Assembly (NCBI GenBank): GCA_002838935.1
Contig: PGXE01000001.1
Location: 1 to 32,320, forward strand
From: Thermoplasmata archaeon HGW-Thermoplasmata-1
Lineage (GTDB): Archaea; Thermoplasmatota; E2; GCA-002838935
Direction: 5' to 3'
Length of the DNA: 32,320 bases
In this document: positions 16,956-26,483 of the stretch, one piece after another
How the letters are laid out: every line of letters begins with the position of its first letter
Position numbering within the stretch: position 1 is the first letter of the stretch
Made by a program: the position numbers and the translations under genes
Notes under the pieces: model-generated
Seen by the model: the letters and a program-made list of their open reading frames with translations, nothing else
Told to the model about the DNA's origin: nothing
The model's database searches: none

Positions 16956-18221
16956 GTGTCTGCAAGCGATATGGAACGGATTCTGCACGGTTTTCTCGCA
17001 TCCGATTGTAACCTCGGGGAGGGTTCGCCCGAAAAAGGGATGGGATGTGCGACGCTTGTCGAGGAGACGGAGATCGATGGCGGCTGTTTTCCGCGTTACG
17101 TAAACGAGTTCTGGACCCCCATGCAGCGGCAGGCAGGCTCCATTCACGAGATATCTTACCGCGCCTGCTTCAAGGCGCAACTCCCAAGGTTCTTCATAGA
17201 GCGCCTGAGCGGGGAAGGGGACGTCGTTTACGACCCGTTTTCAGGCAGGGGGACGACCGTGGTCGAGGCGGGCATCATGGGAAGACGCATAATATCAAAC
17301 GACGTGAATCCGCTCAGCAGCATACTGTCGCGCCCCCGATTCTTCATACCCGACCTCCATGAAATCGAGTCGAGGCTTTGCGGCATAAGGTTCGACGATG
17401 CCGCGCCTTGCGATATCGACCTCTCCATGTTCTATCACCCGCAGACGCTCAGGGAGATAGTGTCGCTAAAGAATTACCTTCAGGAGAAAAGCCGCGAAGG
17501 GACAGAGGACGACGTAGACCGGTGGATTCGGATGGTGGCGACTAACAGGCTGACGGGCCACTCGCCAGGATTCTTCTCGGTATACACGCTGCCGCCGAAC
17601 CAGGCGATTTCGCGAGAGCGGCAACTTCTGATAAACGAGTCGCGCAAGCAGGCCCCTGAATACCGGGACGTAAGGAAGATAATACTGCGCAAGTCGAAAA
17701 GCCTGCTAAGGAACGTCAGCGAAGGGCAGAGGGCGAACCTGTCGAAAGCCGGGGAAACGGCGTTATTCCTCTCCAGGGGCGCGCGCGGCACGCCTGAGAT
17801 ATGCGAAGGAAGCGTGCAGCTTACGGTCACCTCGCCACCGTTCCTGGATGTGGTCCACTATGCGAACGACAACTGGCTTCGCTGCTGGTTCAACGATCTC
17901 GATGCCGCAGGCATAGAATCCGGGATAACGATGGCAAAAACGGTCGCAGGCTGGTCGAAGGAGATGGCTGCCGTATTCGGTGAGCTTTACAGGGTAACGC
18001 GGCAAGGGGGTTTTGTCGCTTTTGAGGTTGGGGAGGTCAGGGGCGGAAAGGTGAATCTTGACGAGTGCGTCATCCCGCTGGGGATAGCCGCAGGTTTCGA
18101 GTGCCTGGGGGTGGTTGTCAATTCCCAGCAATTCACCAAGACCTCCAACATCTGGGGCGTGAGCAATATGTCGCGCGGAACGAACACCAACCGCATAGTT
18201 GTTTTCAAAAAGGAGAGGTGA
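16956..18221 (+). CDS. DNA amino-methyltransferase (N4-cytosine/N6-adenine type), probable R-M modification enzyme
   Basis: GTG start; motif I DPFSGRGTT at aa 93 (17232-17258), NDVNPL, motif IV TSPPF at aa 292 (17829-17843), GGFVAFEVGEVR; C-terminal FTKTSNIWGVSNMSRGTNTNRIVVFKK. Confidence 0.9.
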   Translation: MSASDMERILHGFLASDCNLGEGSPEKGMGCATLVEETEIDGGCFPRYVNEFWTPMQRQAGSIHEISYRACFKAQLPRFFIERLSGEGDVVYDPFSGRGTTVVEAGIMGRRIISNDVNPLSSILSRPRFFIPDLHEIESRLCGIRFDDAAPCDIDLSMFYHPQTLREIVSLKNYLQEKSREGTEDDVDRWIRMVATNRLTGHSPGFFSVYTLPPNQAISRERQLLINESRKQAPEYRDVRKIILRKSKSLLRNVSEGQRANLSKAGETALFLSRGARGTPEICEGSVQLTVTSPPFLDVVHYANDNWLRCWFNDLDAAGIESGITMAKTVAGWSKEMAAVFGELYRVTRQGGFVAFEVGEVRGGKVNLDECVIPLGIAAGFECLGVVVNSQQFTKTSNIWGVSNMSRGTNTNRIVVFKKER

Positions 18222-18835
18222 GCGGTTTGAACGGATTTTTCGAGTCATGCAGCGACGGAAGAACGGGCAGCGACGGAAGAACGGACGGCAGCGTCTTGGC
18301 GATAAGTGGAAACGGCGGCAGGCCGCTTCCGGCCGCAGTCGTATTGACGGACGAGATGATCCGCTCGGCAGAGGAGAAGGTGCCGTATACGAACGTCAAC
18401 CGCACAGTCGCTTCGCGGATAGACACGCTGACAGGCCTTCTCGGGGAATATGCATTCGCGCAGTATCTCTACGGCGACTGGAGGATGAACCGCGCCGAGG
18501 AGAACAGGGGGCGGGAGGACTTCGACGGCGTGGAGGTCAAGACCTCGGCGTTCCCGTACAGCGACAGGCTGCACCTGCTCGTGAGAGAGGACTATGCGGC
18601 GAAGAGAAAACCCTCATATTACGTACAGATAATAATAGACGTTCCCGACAGGAAAGCGGAGAGCATAGCTTCCGGCACCGTCGCGTATATCTGCGGCTAT
18701 GCAACGAGCGCGGAGGTGGACGATGCGCCAAAGAGGGATTTCGGTTCAAAGCGCGGGGGCGACGGCGGCTACCGTTGCCACTACATACCGCTTGGCAGGC
18801 TTCATCCCATAAGCGAGTTTGGTCCCGTCCATTAG
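18218..18835 (+). CDS. Putative type II restriction endonuclease (PD-(D/E)XK-like), GTG start
   Basis: About 205 aa, in frame with the ORF-track 18065 ORF but starting at a GTG that overlaps the MTase stop (gtga, 18218-18221). Candidate catalytic core REDFDGVEVKTS (18518-18541 spans DFDGVEVK), upstream GLLGEYAFAQYLYGDW, downstream YYVQIIIDVPD...YICGYATSAEV. Confidence 0.65.
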   Translation: MSGLNGFFESCSDGRTGSDGRTDGSVLAISGNGGRPLPAAVVLTDEMIRSAEEKVPYTNVNRTVASRIDTLTGLLGEYAFAQYLYGDWRMNRAEENRGREDFDGVEVKTSAFPYSDRLHLLVREDYAAKRKPSYYVQIIIDVPDRKAESIASGTVAYICGYATSAEVDDAPKRDFGSKRGGDGGYRCHYIPLGRLHPISEFGPVH

Positions 18836-18911
18836 ACCCGCCGCGCACGGTCAGACTGTTCTTTCTTCCAATCATCATATAAATCATATTTTGCTATATC
18901 CCCTCGCTAAC

Positions 18912-20813
18912 ATGCCGCGCAAGCTGAGGTCAGACTACCGCCGTCCGGTCACGGAGAAGTGCATCAGGGAGATATCCGAGGGTACGCTTTCGCGCTACGG
19001 CGAGACGATGTACGCAAACCTCAACAGCGGGCTGCTCGAGGAGTATTTCGACTACGAGAACGGCCTTGGCGAGAAAGGCCGCAGCGGAGGCGAGTGGAGC
19101 CTGAAGTCGATGATTCCCGCATTCATCATCGGTCTGCTTTTCGTTCCGATATCGATGTTCGCCGGTCTTAAGACAGGCTCCATGGCAAGCGGGCTTTTCT
19201 ACGTGGTCTACATCGTGTGCATCCTTCTCAAACAGGACGACAGGCAGACCAACATGGCGACGGCGCTTGCGACCTCGATAACCTCTGCCGGGGCGGGTTT
19301 CATATTCGTATTCCCTGCGATATATATACTGCGGTCCGAGGGCCTTTTACCCGAGATGGGCATTTCCGGGGTGATCGCGGCAGTCGTCCTCTCCGCGATA
19401 TGCGGCTTCATCGGCCTTCTCTACGTGCAGTTCGTAAGGCACAGGTGGATAATCGAGGACCCGTTGCCGTTTCCGGGGCTGCAGGCGAACATCAAGCTGA
19501 TGGAGATACCCCATTTCCTCTCACGCGGCGTGAGGGACAAGGCAAAGAGGTCGGTAAAATGGCTTGCGACGTCAACCGCGGCATCTCTCGCATTTACGTT
19601 CCTCCGGGAATTCCCGTTGAAGGGAAAGACCGCATTTGGCCGACTCTTTGGGCACTCCCGCCTGTATAACTCCGGAAACTTCGTGTTCGCGTCCGGCAGG
19701 TACTTCCAGATCGATTTCTTCCTAAGCCCGATGATGGTCGGGACAGGTTGGTTCCTCGGCCTGAAGAACTCGCTTCTCGTGGTCGGCGGCAGCCTGCTCA
19801 CGTGGTTTGCGGTAAACCCGCTGCTCATAACCCTGAAGTGGACATACTGGGATTCGGCTTCGGGAAGTTACCTCTGCGCAGCGGATACCTTTTCGGCTTA
19901 TGCGAACCTTGCCAGATACATAGCGATAGGCGCCATACTCGGCGCCGGAATCACCAGCCTGATAAAGATGATCGGCAAGATAAAGCCCTCCCTCGACAGG
20001 CACCTGTTCCCGGCATGGCTGCTCGCGATGTTCTCCGTCCTGCTCGTGGCAAGCGGCTTTGCGCTCTTCTGGTGGATGGGGCTGCCGATACACATAGCCA
20101 TCATCATGCCGCTGCTCATATTCCTGCTATATACGCTCCTTTCCCTCATAGCCTTGAAGGCGCAAGGCGAGGTCAGCATGCTGCCTGTATCCTCGATGGC
20201 GTTCGTTGCCATACTTGCGACGGTCGGGGTCGCAAGGGCTTTTCCATCATTCCTCGGACCGGCGGTAATCGCGGCGCTCGTGGGCGTAACCGCATTCGGC
20301 GTCGGCGTCGGCAATTCGGGTGGCGCCATGACATCCCTCAAGATTGGGTTATACGCGGGCAACCGCCCAAAATCCGTGATGCTTACCCAGTTCTTTGGCA
20401 TAGTGCCGGGAGTCATCGTCGCGGCGATATTCGGCGTGGCGCTAAGCACGGCCATGGTGAACGGGCAGATAATCGTGGCCGCCCCGCAGGCGAACGCGTC
20501 CGCATTTCTCACGAGGATGTTCATCAACGGCCACGTCGACTACCTGCTCTTTGGCATCGGCGGCGCAATCGGCATAGCTGTCGAACTCCTGACCGGGAGA
20601 GGCGTATCCTTCGCTCTTGGAATGTATTTTCCGCTTAGCCTGTCGCTTCCGTTTCTTGCGGGCGGGCTTTCAAGGGGAATATTCGAGAAGAGGTGCAAAA
20701 CCAAAAGGGAAGAGAAAATCAACACCTCTTATCTCGTCATATCGGGCCTAATAATCGGCGAGGCGCTCGTAGGGACGATAGTTGCGATATATGCGATAAT
20801 GGCGATTGGCTGA
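18912..20813 (+). CDS. OPT-family transporter
   Basis: About 633 aa polytopic; EWSLKSMIPAFIIGLLFVPISMFAGLKTG..., RQTNMATALATSITSAGAGFIFVFPAIYIL, GNSGGAMTSLKIGLYAGNRPKSVMLTQFFGIVPG. Start at MPRKLRSDYRRP. Confidence 0.8.
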   Translation: MPRKLRSDYRRPVTEKCIREISEGTLSRYGETMYANLNSGLLEEYFDYENGLGEKGRSGGEWSLKSMIPAFIIGLLFVPISMFAGLKTGSMASGLFYVVYIVCILLKQDDRQTNMATALATSITSAGAGFIFVFPAIYILRSEGLLPEMGISGVIAAVVLSAICGFIGLLYVQFVRHRWIIEDPLPFPGLQANIKLMEIPHFLSRGVRDKAKRSVKWLATSTAASLAFTFLREFPLKGKTAFGRLFGHSRLYNSGNFVFASGRYFQIDFFLSPMMVGTGWFLGLKNSLLVVGGSLLTWFAVNPLLITLKWTYWDSASGSYLCAADTFSAYANLARYIAIGAILGAGITSLIKMIGKIKPSLDRHLFPAWLLAMFSVLLVASGFALFWWMGLPIHIAIIMPLLIFLLYTLLSLIALKAQGEVSMLPVSSMAFVAILATVGVARAFPSFLGPAVIAALVGVTAFGVGVGNSGGAMTSLKIGLYAGNRPKSVMLTQFFGIVPGVIVAAIFGVALSTAMVNGQIIVAAPQANASAFLTRMFINGHVDYLLFGIGGAIGIAVELLTGRGVSFALGMYFPLSLSLPFLAGGLSRGIFEKRCKTKREEKINTSYLVISGLIIGEALVGTIVAIYAIMAIG

Positions 20814-20920
20814 AAACTTTTTTCGCGTCCGCAAGCCCGAAAAGGCGGAACCTGCCCCGGCGCGGCGTGCTTGGCAAAACATTGCACAATAATCGAGGCA
20901 CCCGCAGCCTTGCATAATTC

Positions 20921-22138
20921 TTACATAAAGTAGTAAATCAGGTTTGCAATCGCCGCGGCTGCGACCGAGGCGGCGAGAAACAGCAGGTAACCGCGAAATT
21001 CCGGCCTGTAGTATTCATAGGTTAGCGCCAGGCAGAGATGCAGCGGCGATATCATGTAGCCAAGGAATGACGAGATGTAGAAAAGCGCGGCCACGCCTGC
21101 GCCGTCGATCAGGTCGGCCATCACAGGGTAACAGAGGCCTATCGTTCCGGGCGCGCTCCCAAGCAGGAATCCTATGATAAACGGGAAAAGCGACACGAGC
21201 AGGGTCGGCGGGACGAACGAGAAGAGGGCGAGTATCTCCGATGCGGCGCCTGAAGCCAGCACGAGGTTCTTGAAGAGGAATATGCCCACTATCGAAAGGG
21301 GAAGCTTGAACGCCACCCCTTCCCGCAGATGGGAGAGTTTTCCGTTGTTTAACATCGCAAGCCCGATGCCGACAGGAAGGGCTATGAGAAATGCGAGGTA
21401 CGATGGAAGGATAAACGAAAGCCCTATGGAGAGGGCGACAGGCACGGCTATCGGGAGAAACGGCAAGATGCCGATCCTGCCGCGCTCCCGGTCATTTCGT
21501 TTTTCGCTTTTACCCACTCTCAGAATAAGATATGCGGCCCCGATGAAGAGCGTGACGCCCGTCATCGGCAGCAGGTAGAGCAGGAGCCTGTATATCGACA
21601 CGCCTGCAAGCTCGGACATCAGCACGAACGAGGAGGCTATCGGAAATATCAGGACGAGCATGTGCCGAAACCAGATGTTGATAAAGAAGAGGTCCATCGC
21701 CTTCAATCCTTCGCCCTTCTCCTTTACCAACGGCGCCGAGATGAGCGCGCCGCCCGGAACAGGCAAAAGCCCGAGAATCGCAGGGATGGACGCAAGAAGG
21801 GCGCGCTTTGAAAGGACTCCTTCAAGCCCTAGAAGAATCTCCTTTATCTGCCCGTTTCGCTTCATCAGCGTCGCAAGCATGCCGATCATCAGCATTATCG
21901 CGGCAAGTGACCAGGTAAGCGGGTCGATTAGTGTCTCCGCCAGCACGCGCAAAAAGAGATCCCTCACCGCCAAAATTCCCATTACGAGCGAGCCTGCAAA
22001 AAGCCCTAGCGCGATGTTCTTTTTCCATATCGTGAGCCCGACTACCGTTGCGAACGAAACGGCGAGCACGGCGAGGGTGAATGACGACACAACCCTGAAT
22101 CCGGAATCGGTCTTTAAAACATATAGGGAAACAAACAC
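20921..22138 (-). CDS. DUF401-family membrane permease
   Basis: LPVPGGALISAPLVKEKGEGLKAMDLFFINIWFRHMLVLIFPIASSFVL and FLLGSAPGTIGLCYPVMADLIDG...SSFLGYMISPLHLCLALTYEYY. Confidence 0.85.
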   Translation of the reverse strand: MFVSLYVLKTDSGFRVVSSFTLAVLAVSFATVVGLTIWKKNIALGLFAGSLVMGILAVRDLFLRVLAETLIDPLTWSLAAIMLMIGMLATLMKRNGQIKEILLGLEGVLSKRALLASIPAILGLLPVPGGALISAPLVKEKGEGLKAMDLFFINIWFRHMLVLIFPIASSFVLMSELAGVSIYRLLLYLLPMTGVTLFIGAAYLILRVGKSEKRNDRERGRIGILPFLPIAVPVALSIGLSFILPSYLAFLIALPVGIGLAMLNNGKLSHLREGVAFKLPLSIVGIFLFKNLVLASGAASEILALFSFVPPTLLVSLFPFIIGFLLGSAPGTIGLCYPVMADLIDGAGVAALFYISSFLGYMISPLHLCLALTYEYYRPEFRGYLLFLAASVAAAAIANLIYYFM

Positions 22139-22273
22139 CTAGGGAAACCGGTGGCAGACCGGCGCAAGACGCCGCGGTCGGGAGAATCGGGAATTAGAAT
22201 TACTATAAATCAAATAGGCCGGTCAGACAGTAGATGATGAATGGAATGAGCGAGCGGGGCGCGAAAAAGAATC

Positions 22274-22711
22274 TTACCCAGACAGCTTCATTATCGCTTC
22301 GGCTATGTCGCCTTTCGCCTCTTCGAGCGCCTTCCTTGCGGTCTTATTGTCAACTCCGGCCTGGCCTGCCACGAGCGCGACGTCGTCGTCGGATATCTCC
22401 AATACCACATCGTCCATGCTGCCCGTCACGGCGGCAGTTTCGGCAGCCCTGTTTTTCTGCTCTTCCGCGGCACCGGCCTTATTGACTACGGTCGGGGTTC
22501 CGGAAAGCTGGTAGGTCTTGCCCTGCGGGGTGTTCATTATCGTGACCTCGGCGTCCCTGAAAACGTAGTCCTTTGTCGGGGTCTTTATGACGACCTGCTC
22601 GACATCCGGAATCTCCTCTACGTTTATACCAAGGCGCCTCATCATCATGTTCATCTGCTTTGCGTTCATCTTGCCCATTCCCGGCATCATGAAGGTCACT
22701 TCCCGACTCAA
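22274..22711 (-). CDS. nac: Archaeal nascent polypeptide-associated complex protein (NAC)
   Basis: MPGMGKMNAKQMNMMMRRLGINVEEIPDVEQVVIKTPTKDYVFRDAEVTIMNTPQGKTYQLSG plus C-terminal UBA-like VALVAGQAGVDNKTARKALEEAKGDIAEAIMKLSG. Confidence 0.96.
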   Translation of the reverse strand: MSREVTFMMPGMGKMNAKQMNMMMRRLGINVEEIPDVEQVVIKTPTKDYVFRDAEVTIMNTPQGKTYQLSGTPTVVNKAGAAEEQKNRAAETAAVTGSMDDVVLEISDDDVALVAGQAGVDNKTARKALEEAKGDIAEAIMKLSG

Positions 22712-22839
22712 GGTATTGCGCCTTTGCGTTTAACGTTTTCTGGTGGTTGTCTGTTTGCCCCACTCTAGCGGATAAGGCAAAGTTTATCCGCACCGCAGAC
22801 TTAACATATAACGCCTAATTCCTAATCGCAGGTGGTCAT

Positions 22840-24315
22840 ATGATATCCGCAACCCGCGCAAGAGCGATAGACCATAACGCCCAGCATCTCGGCGTAAAGG
22901 CAAGCGACATGATGGAAGCCGCAGGAAGGGCGGTCGCCGGGAAGTGCGTGGAGCTATATCCGAAGGCAATGCAGGTGCTGTTACTTTGCGGATCCGGAAA
23001 CAACGGCGGCGACGGTTTTGTTGCGGCAAGATATCTAAAGGATGCCGGCTATGAATCCGAGATACTTTTATTCGCACCGCACCCGTTGGCGGGAGACGGC
23101 GGCATGGCAGCCGATAACCTGAAGAAGGCAAAAGAACACGGGGTCAAGGTTATGGAGCATCGTCCCGGCGGGCTGCCTGATGCACCGCTTGCCGAGATGT
23201 TCGACGGGTATGATCTGTTGGTGGATTCGATGCTCGGCGTCGGTGCATGCGGCAAGCTGAGAGAACCCTATCTTTCGGCCGCAAGGATGCTAAACGCTTC
23301 GGGCAGGCCGGTGCTTTCGGTGGACGTCCCGACAGGGTTTGGAACGGGCGAGGCCGTGCTGCCTCAGGTTACCGTGACCTTCCACGATGCCAAGGAGGGG
23401 ATGACCGGGGAGAACAGCGGCAGGATAATAATCGTGCCAATCGGCATCCCGGATAGGGCGGCGACCCATTTCGGCCCCGGCGACCTGCGTTTTTGTTTTC
23501 CGGTTCCGGCAGCCGATTCGCATAAGGGCGACAACGGCAGGGTCCTGGTCATCGGCGGCGGCCCTTACCCGGGTGCGCCGGTTCTTGCGGCAATGGCCGC
23601 GCTTCGCTCCGGCTGCGACCTCGTCTTTTTGGCAGTGCCGCAGCCCTGCTATAACTCGGCCGCATGCCACTCACCCGACCTCATAGTCCGCGCCCTGCCG
23701 CACGAAACGCTTTGCGAAGAGGACGTTCCTGCGATAGAAGCACTTTTGCATAAGGCGGATGCCGTGCTCGTGGGGCCGGGCCTTGGCGACTCGAAAGAGA
23801 CCCGCGCGGCCGTGCAGTCGGTTCTTAGAATCTGCATCGCGGCGGGAAAGAGAGTCGTCGTGGACGCGGATGCCGTTTCGCCGGCGTCAGGCATCCTGCG
23901 GGAACTGCGCGACAAAGGCGTCGTTTTCACCCCCCACGCGGGAGAGTTCTTCGAGCTTACCGGAAAGAGGCTGCCGCAAGGCGTCCAAAAAAGGGCGGAA
24001 CTGGTCGATTCCGAAGCCCGCTCGATAGGCGCGACGATATTGCTAAAGGGCAAAGAGGACATCGTGAGCGACGGAAAAGAAACCAGATTCAATTCCACGG
24101 GCTGCGCCGGCATGACCGTAGGCGGCACGGGCGACGTTCTTGCGGGTGTTACCGCATCCCTGCTTTCGAGGGGGGTCTGCCCGCTGGATGCAGCTGGGCT
24201 CTCTGCTTTCATAAACGGAAAGGCAGGAGAGCTATGCTTCGAGGAATTTTCCTACGGCATGGTCGCAAGCGACCTGATTGCGGCTATACCGAAGGTTCTG
24301 AAAAGCCTTCTTTGA
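22840..24315 (+). CDS. nnr: Bifunctional NAD(P)H-hydrate epimerase / ADP-dependent NAD(P)HX dehydratase
   Basis: LLLCGSGNNGGDGFVAARYL (YjeF-N), and C-terminal carbohydrate kinase-like KGDNGRVLVIGGGPYPGAPVLAAMAALRSG, VVDADAV, TPHAGEFFELTG, STGCAGMTVGGTGDVLAG. Confidence 0.96.
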   Translation: MISATRARAIDHNAQHLGVKASDMMEAAGRAVAGKCVELYPKAMQVLLLCGSGNNGGDGFVAARYLKDAGYESEILLFAPHPLAGDGGMAADNLKKAKEHGVKVMEHRPGGLPDAPLAEMFDGYDLLVDSMLGVGACGKLREPYLSAARMLNASGRPVLSVDVPTGFGTGEAVLPQVTVTFHDAKEGMTGENSGRIIIVPIGIPDRAATHFGPGDLRFCFPVPAADSHKGDNGRVLVIGGGPYPGAPVLAAMAALRSGCDLVFLAVPQPCYNSAACHSPDLIVRALPHETLCEEDVPAIEALLHKADAVLVGPGLGDSKETRAAVQSVLRICIAAGKRVVVDADAVSPASGILRELRDKGVVFTPHAGEFFELTGKRLPQGVQKRAELVDSEARSIGATILLKGKEDIVSDGKETRFNSTGCAGMTVGGTGDVLAGVTASLLSRGVCPLDAAGLSAFINGKAGELCFEEFSYGMVASDLIAAIPKVLKSLL

Positions 24316-24422
24316 TTCGCCGCAAATTTCGGGCCCGCCGCAAAATATGCAACTTTTATAAACCCCCGGACACATAAACCCCTAGACACAAACACTTACC
24401 TATCTTGCGAGGGGAAAATACA

Positions 24423-25184
24423 TTGAAGCTCGGCAACGTGAAATCATTCTGTCAGAATAACCGCATCTTCGTTTTGGGGCTTGCGACCTCGCTTATGCTG
24501 ATCGGCTTGTCCCTGTATGTGCACTTCGCCCTCCAAGACACGATATACTACCGCGAGAACGGCATCGAATTCCGCGCACTGGTATGGCGCAGCTATTGCC
24601 TCGAAGCCGCCGCCCTTACCATAATACTAATGTCCATACTGAATTTCTTCCCTGTTTCGCTTATGGCAGTTTCGATAGGCCTCTTTGACGTTTTGCTGCA
24701 CATCCTCGGCGGCATGTTCGACTGGTATCACACAATAGATTTCTGGGATCACATAACTCACGGATTAAGCCACCTCGCCATCGTAATAGGCGTGGCGTAT
24801 TGGTTTCGCATGGGCGAAGATCGCGGCAAGGTTTCGATTTCACCCCTACTCTGCCTGTCGGCGGTAATACTCATCTCGATAGGGGTCGGCGCAATATTCG
24901 AGGTAAGGGAATACGCATTCTCATACGTTTTCGACACCATCGACCAGGGCGGCTACGACAACACCCTTCAGGACATAATGTTCAATATAATCGGCTCGCT
25001 TATCGGCGGGATTATCATGATAGCGATAACGTCAAGCCCGAAGAGCGAAAGCGGCGGGAGATTCGTCAGGTACGTCGGGAAGAACGGCAGAAAGCTATGG
25101 ATAATGGCCGCAGTCTGTCTTGCCCTGATTGCGGTCTTGCTATTCGTCTGGTACGGCAAGGCCATTACGTTGGACAAATGGTAG
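24423..25184 (+). CDS. Integral membrane protein (DUF2238-like)
   Basis: Several TMs; DFWDHITHGLSHLAIVIG, AIFEVREYAFSYVFDTIDQGGYDNTLQDIMFNIIGSLIGGI. TTG start (LKLGNVKSF) with a purine-rich GAGGGG upstream. Confidence 0.7.
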   Translation: MKLGNVKSFCQNNRIFVLGLATSLMLIGLSLYVHFALQDTIYYRENGIEFRALVWRSYCLEAAALTIILMSILNFFPVSLMAVSIGLFDVLLHILGGMFDWYHTIDFWDHITHGLSHLAIVIGVAYWFRMGEDRGKVSISPLLCLSAVILISIGVGAIFEVREYAFSYVFDTIDQGGYDNTLQDIMFNIIGSLIGGIIMIAITSSPKSESGGRFVRYVGKNGRKLWIMAAVCLALIAVLLFVWYGKAITLDKW

Positions 25185-25191
25185 TTTTCGG

Positions 25192-25317
25192 CTAGCAGGC
25201 ATCGCCGAATTTATCAACTGGGTGGCGGGAGAGATGGCCTTTGAAAACCTTTCGTATGGCATGAACTCAAGCGGTATGATTGAGTTTCTGCCCCCCGTTC
25301 TGAACGAATTTCTGTAG
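25192..25317 (+). pseudogene. Orphan C-terminal fragment of a second nnr-like gene
   Basis: LAGIAEFINWVAGEMAFENLSYGMNSSGMIEFLPPVLNEFL* aligns by eye with the Nnr C-terminus AAGLSAFINGKAGELCFEEFSYGMVASDLIAAIPKVLKSLL*, about 20/40 identities, no gaps. Confidence 0.75.
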
Positions 25318-25341
25318 ATGCTGGCGGGGTCGACCAAAACC

Positions 25342-25349
25342 CTATATAT
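25342..25349 (+). promoter_or_regulatory. TATA box for the MscS gene
   Basis: ctatatat centred about 25 nt upstream of ATG 25371. Confidence 0.5.
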
Positions 25350-25370
25350 TACCGCATGCTATCCCTGGCC

Positions 25371-26420
25371 ATGGCAGATTTCGTTCTTGCTGCGGCACGC
25401 TGGGCATTTCCCTTCCTCCTTATTCTCGAAGGGATTTTCGCAGGGATAGTCTTTGAGCACTACGTTCTAAAAAGGGTAACCCGGGGAAAATCCAGATTCC
25501 GGGAGAGCTTTTTTAAGGCCTTCAACCGCATGGGAATAGTCTGGTTCACGCTCGCGGGCGTCTATGCCGCGGTCAGAAGCGCGGACATCATACCCGGCAT
25601 AGTCATCAGCGCCCGCATTCTGGAGATACTGAACAAAACCATTCTCGTGGTCTTCGTGTTGAGCTTGAGCCTCGTTATCGCGCGTATCTGCGGAGGGGGG
25701 GTTCGGCTCTATACGAGAAAGACCAAGGGCCTTGAACAATCAACCTCCATATTTGTCAGTTTCCTCAACGTTCTTATTTTTGTTATAGGGCTAATGGTGA
25801 TACTACAAAGCTTCGGGGTCTCTATCACACCCCTGCTGACAGCTCTTGGAATCGGCGGTATCGCGATTGCGCTGGCTCTGCAGGACACCCTCTCCAATCT
25901 CTTTGCGGGATTCCAGATAATCGCATCGAAAAAGATCCGGGTCGGCGACTACATAAAACTCGATTCCGGTGACGAGGGGCATGTAACAGACATAACATGG
26001 AGGAATACGACAATCCGTTCACTGCCAAACAACACCGTTGTCCTTCCGAATTCGAGGCTCGCAAACTCCATCGTGACCAACTACAACATTCCGGAAAAGG
26101 AGATGTCGTTCCTCGTGCAGGTCGGGGTGAGTTATGGCAGCGACCTCGAAAAAGTGGAGCGTGCCACGGTGGATGTCGCGCGAGAGATCATGAAAACGGT
26201 ACCCGGCGGCGTGCCCGGATTCGAGCCGTTCATCCGGTACCACACATTCGGCGATTTCAGCATCGGGTTCACGGTCATTATGCGTGCAAAGGAGTTCGTT
26301 GACCACTATCCGCTAAAGCATGAGTTCGTGAAGAAGCTTCACGCCCGCTATATAAAAGAAGGCATAGAGATACCCTTTCCGATAAGAACCGTCCGCATGC
26401 AGGGCGGGGACGTTTCCTAA
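25371..26420 (+). CDS. Small-conductance mechanosensitive channel (MscS family)
   Basis: LTALGIGGIAIALALQDTLSNLFAGFQIIASKKIRVGDYIKLDSGDEGHVTDITWRNTTIRSLPNNTVVLPNSRLANSIVTNY. Confidence 0.95.
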   Translation: MADFVLAAARWAFPFLLILEGIFAGIVFEHYVLKRVTRGKSRFRESFFKAFNRMGIVWFTLAGVYAAVRSADIIPGIVISARILEILNKTILVVFVLSLSLVIARICGGGVRLYTRKTKGLEQSTSIFVSFLNVLIFVIGLMVILQSFGVSITPLLTALGIGGIAIALALQDTLSNLFAGFQIIASKKIRVGDYIKLDSGDEGHVTDITWRNTTIRSLPNNTVVLPNSRLANSIVTNYNIPEKEMSFLVQVGVSYGSDLEKVERATVDVAREIMKTVPGGVPGFEPFIRYHTFGDFSIGFTVIMRAKEFVDHYPLKHEFVKKLHARYIKEGIEIPFPIRTVRMQGGDVS

Positions 26421-26483
26421 AACGGGCGAGAGGGACTTTTTCAAGAAAGCCTTTTTATAATCTGTTTATTAATACGTAAGCCG

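Noticed and set aside
19748-20638. 296-aa plus-strand ORF inside the OPT transporter gene
   Set aside because: Alternative frame of a strongly hydrophobic, family-matching ORF; low-complexity Arg/His-rich translation.
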